A DNA stretch of 64,000 nt from Kovacikia minuta CCNUW1 (GTDB lineage: Bacteria > Cyanobacteriota > Cyanobacteriia > Leptolyngbyales > Leptolyngbyaceae). A program made the translations under genes and the position numbers. Below are positions 35,639 through 45,572 of this stretch, piece after piece (position 1 is the stretch's first letter; each line of letters begins with the position of its first letter). Below the pieces are notes generated by a model. The model had not been told where the DNA came from. It saw only the letters and a list, made by a program, of their open reading frames with translations, and did not search any database. Location of the stretch: the NCBI RefSeq assembly GCF_020091585.1, contig NZ_CP083582.1, positions 6,458,536 through 6,522,535 on the forward strand. Direction: 5' to 3'.

Positions 35639-36115
35639 ATGACTAACAAAAAAAAAGGTTCCAAGAAAAAGAACAAAAAAGATGACAAGAAACAAAGTAA
35701 GAAGTCAAAAGGGAACAACTTTCTTGGCGCAGATGTGCGTGACCTTGGTACCGCTTTAGTTGGTGCTGCCGTGGGTGAAATTGCCCAAGCCACAATGTCA
35801 AAAGTGTCCCAATCTACGCCATCGGATGGCAGATCCGATCGCAAATTGGATGGTGTACGCAGTTCCATTAAGGGTGCGTTCTCTACGGTTAGAGATGCTA
35901 TCGCAGATGCGAGTCCCTCCGTGCATAATGCCCTCAATGTCATTCAGGATGCAGTCGAAAACATCCATCCAGCCTTCTCAGATGTGGTTGATACGGTGAA
36001 AGACAAGGCTGAAGACGCAAAGGATGTTGTGGAGAATACCGCATCAGGAACAGCCAGCGCTGCCTGGAATGCGGCTCAAAACGCATTTTCAGGCAAAAAA
36101 AAGGACAAAAAGTAA
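35639..36115 (+). CDS. Lysine-rich, alanine-rich helical protein
   Basis: 158 residues with a strongly basic N-terminus (MTNKKKGSKKKNKKDDKKQS) and basic C-terminal end (SGKKKDKK), and a central helical region rich in Ala/Asp/Val (AFSTVRDAIADASPSVHNAL, TVKDKAEDAKDVVENTASG). The pattern resembles histone-H1-like or LEA-like proteins; nucleic-acid binding or stress protection would be inference. No defined family recognised. Confidence 0.65.
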   Translation: MTNKKKGSKKKNKKDDKKQSKKSKGNNFLGADVRDLGTALVGAAVGEIAQATMSKVSQSTPSDGRSDRKLDGVRSSIKGAFSTVRDAIADASPSVHNALNVIQDAVENIHPAFSDVVDTVKDKAEDAKDVVENTASGTASAAWNAAQNAFSGKKKDKK

Positions 36116-36441
36116 AAGACGGTTACTACCGCTTCTGCCATACGGCTTTCCCCACTGCTGAACTAACTGTGCAAGCGATAAATTAGCACTAACCAGCACA
36201 TAAAAATTAACGTAGGGGGTGGGTGAAGGGTAATGGGTAATCGGTAGCTAACAGAAAGCAGGGGACAGAGAGTAGAACGTAGGAGTCAGGAGGCGCGGAG
36301 ACGCGGGAACACAAAGACTTTATTGATCTACAATCTGCAATCTGTAATCTAAATTGGACAATCCTTACCACCTACCACCTACCACCTCTCTGCTACCAGT
36401 TCACCCGCCGCTGCATTCAGCGTGGGGAAGGAGAAACAAGC
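36116..36441. other. Intergenic region with short repeats before clpC
   Basis: Contains GGGTGGGTGAAGGGTAATGGG, GGAGGCGCGGAGACGCGG, AATCTGCAATCTGTAATCT and CACCTACCACCTACCACCT words. The clpC ribosome-binding site GGAAGGAG lies near 36425-36432. No gene. Confidence 0.6.
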
Positions 36442-38985
36442 ATGTTCGAACTCTTTACAGAAACCGCCATTAAGACAGTCATGTTGTCCCAGGAAGAAGC
36501 TCGTCGGTTGGGACACAACTTTGTCGGCACGGAACAACTGCTGCTTGGCATCATCAGAGAGGGAACTAGCATCGCAGCTGAAGTGCTGGCAGATCTGGGA
36601 GTCACTCTAGATGCTGCAAGGACGGAGGCAGAAGGAATTACCGGACGTGGATCGGGGGTGATTCCGGCTGAAATACCGTTTACACCCAGTGTCAAGCGCA
36701 TTTTTGAGCAGGCGATTCAGGAATCTCGTCAGATCGGGCAAAATTATATTGCACCAGAGCATTTGCTGTTGGCGATCGCCAGTAACGATGCAGGCGTTGC
36801 GGTTAAGGTCTTAAAGAACCTGGATGTGAATCCCACGGAACTCTGGAACCAGTTGCGGCAAGTCATTGATGAAGTTGCTGCTGTTCCTATTGGGGCACAG
36901 CCAGAGCGTTCTTTCAGTAACTATTCCGACTCTAAAGCAGTCACGCTGGAAGAGTTTGGCACTAACCTGACCCGTCTGGCAATGGAAGGTAAGCTCGATC
37001 CAGTGGTTGGTCGCCAGCAGGAAATTGAACGGGTAATTCAGATCCTGGGTCGTCGCACCAAGAACAACCCGATTTTGCTGGGGGAACCAGGGGTTGGGAA
37101 AACCGCGATCGCCGAAGGCATCGCCCAACGAATTGTTCATCAGGATGTTCCCGATATTCTGGAAGACAAGCAAGTGATCAGCCTGGATATGGGGTCGCTA
37201 GTAGCGGGTACCCGCTTCCGGGGAGACTTTGAGGAACGGCTGAAGCGCATCCTGGAAGAAGTCCGCACGGCTGGCAACATCATTCTGGTAATTGACGAAG
37301 TGCATACCCTGGTGGGAGCAGGTTCGATCGAAGGTGGCATGGATGCTGCCAATTTGCTGAAGCCTGCCCTGGCACGGGGCGAACTGCAATGCGTTGGTGC
37401 CACCACCCTGGATGAATATCGCAAACACATCGAACGGGATGCTGCCCTCGAACGTCGCTTCCAACCCGTCACCATTGGTGAACCCAGCGTTGATGAAACG
37501 ATCGAAATTCTGCACGGTCTGCGCGATCGCTATGAGCAGCACCACAGAGTCCAAATCACTGACGCTGCTTTGGAAGCTGCCGCCCGTTGGTCTGACCGCT
37601 ACATCAGCGATCGCTTCTTGCCCGACAAAGCGATCGACCTGATCGACGAAGCGGGTTCCCGTGTGCGGTTGGCGAACACGCCCCAATCGGCAACAAAGGA
37701 ACTGAAGCAAGAACTGCGCAAGGTTGTGCAGGCGAAGGAAGAAGCCGTTCAAGTTCAAGACTTTGAAGCCGCAACAAAGTGGCGCGATCGGGAGTTGGAG
37801 TTGGAGGCAGAAATTAAGGGAAGTCACGAGGTAAAAGACGCAAAGACAAGCAGACACGCAGATGCGGAGAGTTTTTCAACTCAAAACTCAAAACTTAAAA
37901 CTCAAAACCTCTCTACTCCCTCTGTCACCGAAGAAGATATCGCTCAAATCGTCGCTTCCTGGACAGGTGTTCCAGTTAGCAAGTTGACTGAGACTGAATC
38001 AACCCAATTGCTCTATCTGGAAGATACTTTGCACCAACGGGTAATTGGACAGGATGAGGCGGTGAAAGCGGTTTCTAGAGCATTGCGGCGGGCACGGGTC
38101 GGGTTGAAAAATCCCAATCGTCCGATCGCCAGTTTCTTCTTCTCCGGTCCTACAGGAGTTGGTAAGACCGAACTGGCAAAGGCACTGGCAGCCTACTTCT
38201 TTGGCTCAGAAGAATCCATGATCCGGTTGGATATGTCCGAGTTTATGGAATCTCACACCGTCTCCAAACTGATTGGCTCGCCTCCCGGTTATGTCGGTTA
38301 CGACGAAGGGGGGCAGTTGACAGAAGCCGTCCGACGCAAGCCCTATACAGTGGTTCTGTTTGACGAAATCGAAAAAGCCCATCCCGATGTGTTCAACATG
38401 CTGTTGCAACTGTTGGACGATGGACGCCTGACCGATTCCCAAGGGCGCACGGTGGACTTCAAGAACACCCTGATTATCATGACTTCTAATGTCGGTTCCA
38501 GAGTGATCGAGAAAGGGGGTGGTGGGTTTGGTTTCGAGTTTGCCGACAACCAGAGTGAAGCTCAATATCAACGGATTCAATCGCTGGTGAATGAGGAACT
38601 GAAGCAGTTCTTCCGCCCAGAGTTCCTTAACCGTCTGGATGAGATCATCACCTTCCGGCAACTTAGCCGCGATGAAGTCAAACAAATTGCCGATCTGATG
38701 CTACGGGAATTGTCCGATCGCCTGGTTGATCAGGACATCACGATTGCAGTCAGCGATCGGGTCAAAGATCACCTGGTCGAACAGGGTTACAGCCCTGCCT
38801 ACGGTGCCCGCTCACTGAGACGAGTAATCACACAGGTGTTGGAAGATGCCCTCGCGGAAGCGATGCTGTCTGGCACGATTCATGCAGGCGATCAGGCGAT
38901 CGTTGACCTGGATGAAACTGGTAACGTCACTATCCATACCGCTGAACAGTCAGAGCGAAGATTCGAGATGACGGCAGTGCGGTAG
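36442..38985 (+). CDS. clpC: Clp ATPase ClpC with a repeat-encoded insertion
   Basis: AAA+ unfoldase that feeds ClpP/ClpR proteases in the cytoplasm. Clp-N repeats at residues 1-145 ([20 protein letters not shown]), ATPase 1 with [13 protein letters not shown] near residue 214 and [12 protein letters not shown], a UVR middle segment ([20 protein letters not shown]), ATPase 2 with [14 protein letters not shown] near 571 and [20 protein letters not shown], and the C-terminal D2-small domain. Residues about 460-493 ([29 protein letters not shown]) are extra; the DNA there is CAAAACT-type STRR. It sits in the linker between the UVR segment and [19 protein letters not shown], so activity could be kept. 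Confidence 0.96.
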   Translation: MFELFTETAIKTVMLSQEEARRLGHNFVGTEQLLLGIIREGTSIAAEVLADLGVTLDAARTEAEGITGRGSGVIPAEIPFTPSVKRIFEQAIQESRQIGQNYIAPEHLLLAIASNDAGVAVKVLKNLDVNPTELWNQLRQVIDEVAAVPIGAQPERSFSNYSDSKAVTLEEFGTNLTRLAMEGKLDPVVGRQQEIERVIQILGRRTKNNPILLGEPGVGKTAIAEGIAQRIVHQDVPDILEDKQVISLDMGSLVAGTRFRGDFEERLKRILEEVRTAGNIILVIDEVHTLVGAGSIEGGMDAANLLKPALARGELQCVGATTLDEYRKHIERDAALERRFQPVTIGEPSVDETIEILHGLRDRYEQHHRVQITDAALEAAARWSDRYISDRFLPDKAIDLIDEAGSRVRLANTPQSATKELKQELRKVVQAKEEAVQVQDFEAATKWRDRELELEAEIKGSHEVKDAKTSRHADAESFSTQNSKLKTQNLSTPSVTEEDIAQIVASWTGVPVSKLTETESTQLLYLEDTLHQRVIGQDEAVKAVSRALRRARVGLKNPNRPIASFFFSGPTGVGKTELAKALAAYFFGSEESMIRLDMSEFMESHTVSKLIGSPPGYVGYDEGGQLTEAVRRKPYTVVLFDEIEKAHPDVFNMLLQLLDDGRLTDSQGRTVDFKNTLIIMTSNVGSRVIEKGGGGFGFEFADNQSEAQYQRIQSLVNEELKQFFRPEFLNRLDEIITFRQLSRDEVKQIADLMLRELSDRLVDQDITIAVSDRVKDHLVEQGYSPAYGARSLRRVITQVLEDALAEAMLSGTIHAGDQAIVDLDETGNVTIHTAEQSERRFEMTAVR
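37821..37920. repeat. STRR inside clpC
   Basis: ACACGCAGATGCGGAGAG followed by CAACTCAAAACTCAAAAC words, in frame. Same words as the intergenic blocks at 18935-18955 and 29117-29163. Confidence 0.8.
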
Positions 38986-39056
38986 ACGGTAGGGAGTGAT
39001 GGGATAGGGAGTATGGAAATTATTATCCGTACTCCCTACCCCATTTCCGATTACTT

Positions 39057-39533
39057 TTATGGAAACACCGATCGCCCAATCAACCAGCCGATAATTAATC
39101 CCGATAGAGATGTGCTGGCAAGAATCAAAAACGTCTGGGATTTTCTAAAAGACTTGATTAATTCGTGTCTGGCATGAACCAGGGTACTGATGCCAAACCA
39201 GACCACACCGACCCAGATCGCCAGCCCGCCCCAATATAAAATCTTGTAGACACTTTGGGACCAGAAGTACAACACATAGTCCCAAAAATAGGTGGCAAGT
39301 AGAACTAACCCGGCTGATAGGGCAATGCCAAAACTGATTGCTAAAGCGGTTCCCCAGGGTGCCGCAAAACTGAGAACGAGGGCAACCAGCGAAGCCAGGA
39401 TGAGAGATACCGGGAAAAAAACTACAAACGGTACAGAGACAATTAACAAAAGCGCTGCACTCGAAAAACCAATGATTCCATAGCTTAAAAAGCTAATAAA
39501 TAGCCAAACCCAAGGAATCGCTCTGCTTCTCAT
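39057..39533 (-). CDS. Membrane protein of unknown function
   Basis: 158 residues with about five membrane segments (IPWVWLFISFLSYGIIGFSS, LLLIVSVPFVVFFPVSLILA, GTALAISFGIALSAGLVLLA, ILYWGGLAIWVGVVWFGIST, FLILASTSLSGLIIGWLIG). A charged stretch (HARHELIKSFRKSQ) precedes the last. No family recognised. Convergent with clpC, 71 bases from its end. Confidence 0.7.
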   Translation of the reverse strand: MRSRAIPWVWLFISFLSYGIIGFSSAALLLIVSVPFVVFFPVSLILASLVALVLSFAAPWGTALAISFGIALSAGLVLLATYFWDYVLYFWSQSVYKILYWGGLAIWVGVVWFGISTLVHARHELIKSFRKSQTFLILASTSLSGLIIGWLIGRSVFP

Positions 39534-39610
39534 CGTGCCACTCTACTCATCTGCCATCCTTATACAGCAGTTCTCGTTCGTCGAGACATTCGTTTCTATC
39601 TTACAAATTA

Positions 39611-39720
39611 GGTGGTAGGTGGTAGGTGGTAGGTGGTAGGTGTGAGGGAAAGGATAAAGGATAAAAATTATTTCCTCACCCCTTCACCCCCTCATCCCTC
39701 ATCCCTCATCCTTTTCCTTC
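39611..39720. repeat. STRR block (GGTAGGT and CATCCCT)
   Basis: Five GGTGGTAGGT-type units followed by TCATCCCTCATCCC units. No gene. Confidence 0.8.
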
Positions 39721-39782
39721 TGCCCTCTGCTTTCTCTAGCCCTAACACCTCGTCTGCGGTAGGCTGTTAGCGATGTTATTGA

Positions 39783-40625
39783 ATGACCGCAACCATGTCT
39801 GCGAGTTTCCCGACTGTTCTTGCGCTTGATTTTGATGGCGTCATCTGTAATGGATTGAAGGAGTATTTTCAGACCGCATGGCAGGCTTACTGCAACCTGT
39901 GGCAGGTTGAAAACCAGTTCCCTCCAAGTGGTGTGGCTGAGCAATTCTACCGCCTGCGACCTGTGGTGGAAACGGGTTGGGAGATGCCGGTACTTGTGCG
40001 GGCAATTATGCTGGGAATTCCTGAAGCTGATATTTTTCAGAACTGGATAGCAGTGCCCCAGAGTGGTTCTGCTGCGATCGGCATTGCCCAACAGATTTTG
40101 CAGCAGGACAATCTCAATGCAGCGAAATGTATCGCAGAGGTGGATGGTATTCGCGATCGCTGGATTGCTTCAGACCCGGATAGTTGGTTAGCAGAGCAAA
40201 CCTTTTACCCTGGGGTAATCGATCGGCTCAAATCCACCCTGGCAAGCCCGACCATTGTTGTCATTGTCAGCACCAAAGAGAAACGCTTCATCGAGCAGCT
40301 TCTCCAACAACAAAATGTTGATTTAACCAACCTGCGGATTTTTGGCAAAGAGGTAAAACGCCCCAAACACCAAGTCTTACGAGAACTCATTGCAGAGTAC
40401 GGTAGTGAGCAAACCTTTTGGTTTGTAGAAGACCGACTGAAAACCTTACAAGGGATTCAACTTCAGCCAGACCTGGAAACAGTTTCGCTGTTTCTCGCAG
40501 ATTGGGGCTACAACACCACAGCAGAAAGAGAACTGGCAGCAAGCAACCCGCACATCAACCTGATATCTCTAAAGCAATTTAGTCAAGACTTTTTAGTGTG
40601 GATGGGTGAAGAGAGGGTGGGGTGA
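39783..40625 (+). CDS. HAD family hydrolase
   Basis: 280 residues. HAD motif I is LALDFDGVICNG near residues 13-24 (nucleophile Asp), motif II VVIVSTKEKRF, Lys in VKRPKHQVL, and the motif III/IV-type FVEDRLKTLQGI. The protein has an inserted cap region after motif I. Substrate unknown; phosphatase activity is inferred from the fold. A start at 39795 is also possible. The C-terminus runs into the GGTGATGGG repeat. Confidence 0.85.
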   Translation: MTATMSASFPTVLALDFDGVICNGLKEYFQTAWQAYCNLWQVENQFPPSGVAEQFYRLRPVVETGWEMPVLVRAIMLGIPEADIFQNWIAVPQSGSAAIGIAQQILQQDNLNAAKCIAEVDGIRDRWIASDPDSWLAEQTFYPGVIDRLKSTLASPTIVVIVSTKEKRFIEQLLQQQNVDLTNLRIFGKEVKRPKHQVLRELIAEYGSEQTFWFVEDRLKTLQGIQLQPDLETVSLFLADWGYNTTAERELAASNPHINLISLKQFSQDFLVWMGEERVG

Positions 40626-40771
40626 TGGGGGAGGTGAGGAGGTGGAGGAGGTGAAGGAGGTGAGGGAGATGGGGGAGGTGATGGGGTGATGGCATGAGGA
40701 GACAATTTTTATCCCTTATCCTTCAGCCTTTCCCTGACACCTGACACCTACCACCTACCACCTACCACCTT
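40618..40771. repeat. STRR block (GGAGGTGA and CACCTAC)
   Basis: GGAGGTGAGGAGGTGGAGGAGG units, then CACCTACCACCTACCACC units abutting the 3' end of the nuclease gene. Confidence 0.8.
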
Positions 40772-41563
40772 CTAAAGATTCAGTACCAACTGCAACTGAG
40801 ACTTGGAATGAACTTCTGGTAAGGGAGCGGGGTTTGCAGTTACAGCCGCGCAATAGCGAGCGAAGGTGCAGCGATCGCACTGTCCTCCAGGGATAGGTTC
40901 CCACCCCCGGTCATAGCGCAACCGTACTGCCAAATTACTAATCATTTCCTGAACCCGCTCTTTATGTGCCTCCGTTGCTTCAAATTGAACTTTCTCCCCT
41001 GTGCGGAGAAACAAAAGGCTCAGATACTTCAGGCTTTGGTGATAGGTTTGCTCCAGCGCCAGGTAATAAAGCCCAATCTGGACATCCATTTCCCTGGAAT
41101 CGGGTAACTTTGTCTCCCGACCTGATTTGTAGTCGATCAACTCCAGCCCATCGGGAAGGAAATCGACGCGATCGTACCGTCCTGTGATCAAGAACTCCAA
41201 ATTCTCGACCTGCAAACAACCCTGAATTCTACCTTCAACAGCCAGCGGTTGGGTGATTGCAACCTGATTGGCAATGAAATTGTAGTAATAATTTTCCAGA
41301 ATCTCTGCCCCCTCCGAAATCTGATTTGGAGTCAGATCGGTTGAGTGTTGCTGCCAGCAGTGATGCACCCAGCGGATATCTGGCAGTGGATGACGATAGT
41401 GCCAGTCTCGATGGCATTGGGCAAGCGCCTGATGCAACGCAATACCCAACGCTGTCGAACCAAAAAATTCGTTCGTCGTCAGCTTCCGCTCGTATCGCAG
41501 ATAGTAGGCATAGGGGCAACGGTTATATGCCTGAAGTTTTGTTGCTGAGATCTGGTAAGCCAT
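40772..41563 (-). CDS. PD-(D/E)XK nuclease, RecB/Cas4-like with Fe-S cysteines
   Basis: 263 residues. Starts ISATKLQAYNRCPYAYYLRY, with the first cluster Cys (Cys16), and FGSTALGIALHQALAQCH. The nuclease core is ITGRYDRVDFLPDG followed by LELIDYKSGRE (Asp...Asp-x-Lys) with QIGLYYLALEQ (motif QxxxY). The C-terminal CDRCTFARYC gives three more Cys for a 4Fe-4S cluster. This is the AddB/Cas4-like exonuclease family. No CRISPR array or other cas gene is nearby, so a repair role is more likely. Confidence 0.88.
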   Translation of the reverse strand: MAYQISATKLQAYNRCPYAYYLRYERKLTTNEFFGSTALGIALHQALAQCHRDWHYRHPLPDIRWVHHCWQQHSTDLTPNQISEGAEILENYYYNFIANQVAITQPLAVEGRIQGCLQVENLEFLITGRYDRVDFLPDGLELIDYKSGRETKLPDSREMDVQIGLYYLALEQTYHQSLKYLSLLFLRTGEKVQFEATEAHKERVQEMISNLAVRLRYDRGWEPIPGGQCDRCTFARYCAAVTANPAPLPEVHSKSQLQLVLNL

Positions 41564-41654
41564 ATAAGCAGGGATCAGATGCTAGGGGAGCAGGAATTAG
41601 GGATAAAGGTTGTGTGGAGTTGATGCCTGTAAGTGTCGTTTGTCATTGCCATTT

Positions 41655-41696
41655 GTCATTACACCTGACACCTGACACCTGACACCTGACACCTAG
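41655..41696. repeat. STRR (ACACCTG)
   Basis: Five tandem ACACCTGAC units that run into the last codon and TAG stop of the DUF2811 gene. Confidence 0.8.
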
Positions 41697-41926
41697 TTGT
41701 ATCCAACTGGACGCTTAAACAGTGTATCCAGGTAGATGCGAGATGCCTGACGCTGGTGGGCATTCTCTGGAGCAGGATCGGTGCCTCGGTTTTGTAGCAA
41801 AAAGAGGGACAGTGCAGCGGTAAGAACCCGATCCTGATCCCAGTCGGGACGAAGCTCCAGATAGTTCTTCAGGGATTCGTGTAGAACTTCAGGGATTTCG
41901 ACCAGGAGACTGACAGTACTATTCAT
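41693..41926 (-). CDS. DUF2811 protein
   Basis: About 77 residues: MNSTVSLLVEIPEVLHESLK, NYLELRPDWDQDRVLTAALS, LFLLQNRG, RQASRIYLDTLFKRP. This matches the cyanobacterial DUF2811 family, a small helical protein that looks like a CopG/ribbon-helix-helix-type fold; function unknown. Start at 41926 fits the family; a frame to 41983 adds 19 residues. Confidence 0.85.
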   Translation of the reverse strand: MNSTVSLLVEIPEVLHESLKNYLELRPDWDQDRVLTAALSLFLLQNRGTDPAPENAHQRQASRIYLDTLFKRPVGYN

Positions 41927-42307
41927 AAAAGCCTCAACTCCCACATGGATTTGGGTGAATGGTTGTAAAACCTGGAGAGTCACGTTTTAGCGCAACTCAA
42001 AACAGCGCAAACTGAAACCGCGTCCGTCGAACCTTTACCTTGGAAGGCCGATAGGACAAGGGTTCTACTGGATTAAAGTCAGTACGCTTTAAGCAGGTCG
42101 CATCATTTTGCGGTTCCACAGCCTGAATTGTCAATGCTGCGAAATGTTACAAACTACTTTGGATTTTAAAAAGGTCAACGAGAGAATGCGGGTTTCAGGC
42201 ATTCTTCCGTTACATAGCTTTACAATAACCCGTGTTTTCAGACTGATTTCCTTCGCCTTCTGAATTGCGATCGTTAAGGCTGCAAAGTCCGATTACTTCG
42301 TTCGTCC

Positions 42308-42401
42308 TGTGGAAAACTTGTCTAAACCTGTGGAGAATCTGTGGAGAAGGTGTGGAGAATATTCCAGTACTCTGTGGAAACAGTGTGGAATCTGTGGGGA
42401 A
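42308..42401 (+). other. Seven phased DnaA-box-like motifs (candidate oriC)
   Basis: TGTGGAAAA (42308), TGTGGAGAA (42329, 42340, 42351), TGTGGAAAC (42373), TGTGGAATC (42384) and TGTGGGGAA (42393), all in one orientation. The first is the exact complement of TTTTCCACA, the cyanobacterial DnaA box. Spacings are 21, 11, 11, 22, 11 and 9 bases, that is near one or two helical turns. dnaA and dnaN are not in this window. Confidence 0.6.
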
Positions 42402-42582
42402 AAGTCAGGGCATTGCTAAGAATTGCAAAATTTTAGGAAAGTCAGGGTTTGGCTATTGGAAGGAGCAAAGATTAGAGATCAGGTGAGTGGACAAATGAAG
42501 CCAGTCCGCTTTGTCAAGGGAATGGGTAACGGAAATGGGTGCCTTCTAAGAAATCGGGCGAATACATGGCAATATTGACGAG

Positions 42583-42669
42583 GGTGATGTTCTAGATATG
42601 TTGTTCGGATGCTGTAGAGACGTTCCGGCGGAACGTCTCTACGGATATCACCCACAGATCTGAAACACG
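42583..42669 (+). repeat. 87-bp repeat, identical inverted copy at 59709-59795
   Basis: Contains a perfect palindrome, GTAGAGACGTTCC, three-base loop GGC, GGAACGTCTCTAC. All 87 bases match the reverse complement of 59709-59795. Confidence 0.88.
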
Positions 42670-42692
42670 GCCATTGACGAGAAACCCATTTC

Positions 42693-42796
42693 TAGAGCAT
42701 CGGTACAGTATTTCGAGAAACCGGGCTTCTGATGGGGAGATTCACCCAAGCTGGGGCATCTCGCCAAAGAAAGCGGGTTTCTGTATCAGCGTTCTA
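42693..42796. repeat. Dispersed inverted repeat, copy 2 (MITE-like)
   Basis: TAGAGCATCGGTACAGTATT, GAGAAACCGGGCTTCT and AAGCGGGTTTCTGTATCAGC as arms. Partner of 6688-6792. The start of another TAGAGCATCGGT follows at 42794, perhaps a partial third copy. Confidence 0.7.
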
Positions 42797-42981
42797 GAGC
42801 ATCGGTCCCCCAATCTTGGAAATCGGGTTGCTTCGAGTCGAACTTACGAGATTCTGGTAACTTCAGAATAGAAACCGAATTGCTTAACGGAGTTTTAGAA
42901 GATTTTGTTGGAGCATGCAAAATTTGCCTGATTTCGCCTCTCCGTTCCTGAAGAAAGAAGAGATGAATCAGAAAATACCGC

Positions 42982-43299
42982 ATGAACACTGCTATCAATG
43001 TGATTGAGCCTTCCGGCATTCTAGACAGCATTCTGGCAACTCAGATCCGGCAAGAGATCAGCACTTGTGTGAAAGAGGGTAGCAAAGTCGTCCTGATTGA
43101 TTTGCAGCAGGTTACGTTTATCGACAGTTCGGGATTGGCGGGGCTGGCAATGGCAATGAAATCCCTACGGAGTGTAGGCGGGCGGCTGTGCTTTTGCTCC
43201 GTAGGCGAACAACCCCGAATGCTGTTTGAGCTGACGGGAATGGAAGCAGTGTTCGAGTTTTTCTCAGATCGGGATGAATTTGAGCAGACGATCGCTTAA
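42982..43299 (+). CDS. Anti-sigma factor antagonist (STAS domain)
   Basis: 105 residues, a single STAS domain of the SpoIIAA/RsbV type: [39 protein letters not shown] with the phosphorylatable Ser (49 or 50), [20 protein letters not shown]. It should bind an anti-sigma kinase when unphosphorylated; no partner is present. Its TAA stop (43297-43299) overlaps the stop of the convergent glyS gene by three or four bases. Confidence 0.9.
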   Translation: MNTAINVIEPSGILDSILATQIRQEISTCVKEGSKVVLIDLQQVTFIDSSGLAGLAMAMKSLRSVGGRLCFCSVGEQPRMLFELTGMEAVFEFFSDRDEFEQTIA

Positions 43300-45452
43300 G
43301 AACTTTTGACGATCGCGCCAAAATCTGCCAACACACGGGCATGATTCCGCAGCAACCCCAACAGGTTGAGGCGGTTTTGTCGCACGTCTGGGTCAGAGTC
43401 CATGACTAAAACACTTTGGGGACCATCAAAGAAATTGCTGACGGTGGGCGCAATCTCCGCTAAAGCATTGACCAGGGTGCGGTAATTTCGCGCTGCCTGA
43501 GCCGTTTGGGTCTGGGGGACGAGTTGCACCAGGGCATCGTAGAATGCTTGCTCTGAGGGCTGCTGAAACAGGGCTGGACGCACGAGGGGGGTGGGGTCGA
43601 GGGAGTGGGTGTCTAATGTGCCTTGAGTCGCCAGCCGAGAGGAGCGATTGACGGTTTCGTAAATTGTTTCCAGGCTGCGATCGTTGCGAATCGTTTGCAG
43701 GAAAAGGGCACGATCGCGGACATCCAGTAAATCTTTCAGTGCCCGTTCGATGTATTCCTGGTCATTCTCACCCAGAACCGCATTAACCAGGTCGTAATCT
43801 ACCCGGCGGTCTTCCTGGAGCAGGGTGCGAATTCGCTGCCAGAAGAAGTCTTGAAGTTGCTGGCGCAGTTCCTCCAGACTGGGTTTCATTACAGCAGCAA
43901 AGTTTTGGGCAAAGTCTGCGGTGATTTGCTCGATCAATTGGTCCAGATTCAGGGGCAAGTCCGCAGCCCAGATGATGTTGACGATCGCGGTGGCAGCACG
44001 ACGCAGGGCAAAGGGATCGGACGATCCAGTGGGCACCATACCCAAGCCAAAAATGCTGACCAGGGTATCCAGTCGGTCCGCCAGTCCCACAATCTGACCG
44101 GGAAGGGTAGTGGGGAGTTTGTCACCCGCACCCTTAGGCAAATAATGTTCCACAATTGCGGTGGCGACTGCTTCCGATTCACCGCTGGTGCGGGCATATT
44201 TTTCGCCCATTACCCCTTGCAGTTCTGGGAATTCCCCCACCATCTGGGTGACCAGATCGGCTTTACAAAGCAGGGCTGCCCGCTGAATGTCTTTGTCATC
44301 GCTAACATTCAGTTGGGTGGTAATCTGCTTTGCAACCTGGCAGATGCGATCGACCTTGGCCCGCACGGAACCCAGGTCTGCCTGAAACGTAACGGTTTCC
44401 AGACGGGGTAGGTAGCTTTCCAGGGGATGGGTGCGATCGGCATCAAAGAAGAACTTACCGTCCGATAAGCGGGCACGGATCACCCGCTCGTTGCCAGTGG
44501 CAATGATGGCAGCCTTTTCCGGGTCGCCGTTGGAGATCGTGATGAAGTAGGGCAGCAGTTCCGTCAAGTCAGCCTGGGCAAGCACTGGGAAATAGCGCTG
44601 GTGGCTTTCCATCTCGGTGGTAATGACGGCGGGGGGGAGTTCTAAAAATTCCGCATCAAACTTGCCGATAACGCTGGTGGGAAACTCAACCAGGTTGGTC
44701 ACTTCTCGCAACAGTTCTGGATTAATCACCGCGACCCCACCAATTTGCTCAGCCGCTTCCTGAATTTGTTGCTGAATCAGGGTCTGGCGTTTTTCCACAT
44801 CCACTAATACCGCCGCATTATCCAGCAGGCGGACGTATGCTTCAGCGTGGGTGATCTGAATCGGTTCCGGGTGCAATACCCGATGTCCCCAGGATTGGCG
44901 ATCGCTGACACAACTCTGTGCCCCATTGACTAAACTGACGGGCAAAATCTCACTATCCAGCAGGGTCACAAGCCAGCGAATTGGGCGGGGAAATTTCAAG
45001 TCCCCGTCTGCCCATCGCATAAACCGCCGACCTTCCAATCCGGTAATCCATCCCGGCACTAACTGAGTCAGAATTTCTGCCACAGGTTGACCGATGACGG
45101 TCCTGCGGGCAAACACAAAATCTCCTTTTTCCGTTGCCCGGATTTCTAAACTGGCAAGGTCTACGCCTTGCTTTTGGGCAAAACCTACCGCTGCTTTGGT
45201 TGGTTTCCCATCTTTGAATGCTGCCTGGGCGGGTGGTCCCTTAATCTCTTCTTCCTGGTCGGGTTGGCGCTGGGGCAACCCCCGCACTAAAGCTGCCAGC
45301 CGCCGTGGTGTGCCATAAAATTCCACCCCTTCTGGATTGAGGTAGTGATCCCGCAAGCTTTGAGGAATACGCGATCGCCACTGCTCCAGCGCTTCATCAA
45401 TAAAATCAGCGGGCAGTTCCTCTGTGCCGACTTCCAACAAAAATGTTGCCAT
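43296..45452 (-). CDS. glyS: Glycyl-tRNA synthetase beta subunit
   Basis: Tetrameric-type GlyRS beta chain that, with GlyQ, charges tRNA-Gly. About 718 residues, normal length: [86 protein letters not shown], and the C-terminal anticodon-binding part. Start placed at the ATG at 45452, where the conserved N-terminus begins; the frame is open to 45530. glyQ is elsewhere, as usual in cyanobacteria. Confidence 0.96.
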   Translation of the reverse strand: MATFLLEVGTEELPADFIDEALEQWRSRIPQSLRDHYLNPEGVEFYGTPRRLAALVRGLPQRQPDQEEEIKGPPAQAAFKDGKPTKAAVGFAQKQGVDLASLEIRATEKGDFVFARRTVIGQPVAEILTQLVPGWITGLEGRRFMRWADGDLKFPRPIRWLVTLLDSEILPVSLVNGAQSCVSDRQSWGHRVLHPEPIQITHAEAYVRLLDNAAVLVDVEKRQTLIQQQIQEAAEQIGGVAVINPELLREVTNLVEFPTSVIGKFDAEFLELPPAVITTEMESHQRYFPVLAQADLTELLPYFITISNGDPEKAAIIATGNERVIRARLSDGKFFFDADRTHPLESYLPRLETVTFQADLGSVRAKVDRICQVAKQITTQLNVSDDKDIQRAALLCKADLVTQMVGEFPELQGVMGEKYARTSGESEAVATAIVEHYLPKGAGDKLPTTLPGQIVGLADRLDTLVSIFGLGMVPTGSSDPFALRRAATAIVNIIWAADLPLNLDQLIEQITADFAQNFAAVMKPSLEELRQQLQDFFWQRIRTLLQEDRRVDYDLVNAVLGENDQEYIERALKDLLDVRDRALFLQTIRNDRSLETIYETVNRSSRLATQGTLDTHSLDPTPLVRPALFQQPSEQAFYDALVQLVPQTQTAQAARNYRTLVNALAEIAPTVSNFFDGPQSVLVMDSDPDVRQNRLNLLGLLRNHARVLADFGAIVKSS

Positions 45453-45572
45453 AATTCCTGAACTAACCGCCCTGATAGCACTCAATTTCAATAGTGTATC
45501 GTGCTGATTGGCTTTTGTAGGAGCGATCAAGTTTAGGGGTTAGGAATTCAGTGGCAGATCATCAGTGGCAGA

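Larger units (their letters stand above)
41927..42981. other. 1-kb gene-free region with DnaA-box cluster and repeats
   Basis: No credible gene on either strand. From left to right: unremarkable sequence, an AT-rich part near 42130-42180, a cluster of DnaA-box-like motifs (42308-42401), an 87-bp inverted-copy repeat (42583-42669), a 104-bp dispersed repeat (42693-42796), and the upstream region of the STAS gene. Confidence 0.7.

Noticed and set aside
40772-41563. Cas4-like nuclease as part of a CRISPR system
   Set aside because: No array, Cas1 or Cas2 nearby; the family is widespread outside CRISPR.
42265-42486. 73-codon frame over the DnaA-box cluster
   Set aside because: Open only because the TGTGGA repeats lack stops; no similarity or start signal seen.
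43851-44411. 186-codon plus-strand frame inside glyS
   Set aside because: Antisense shadow, no known motif.
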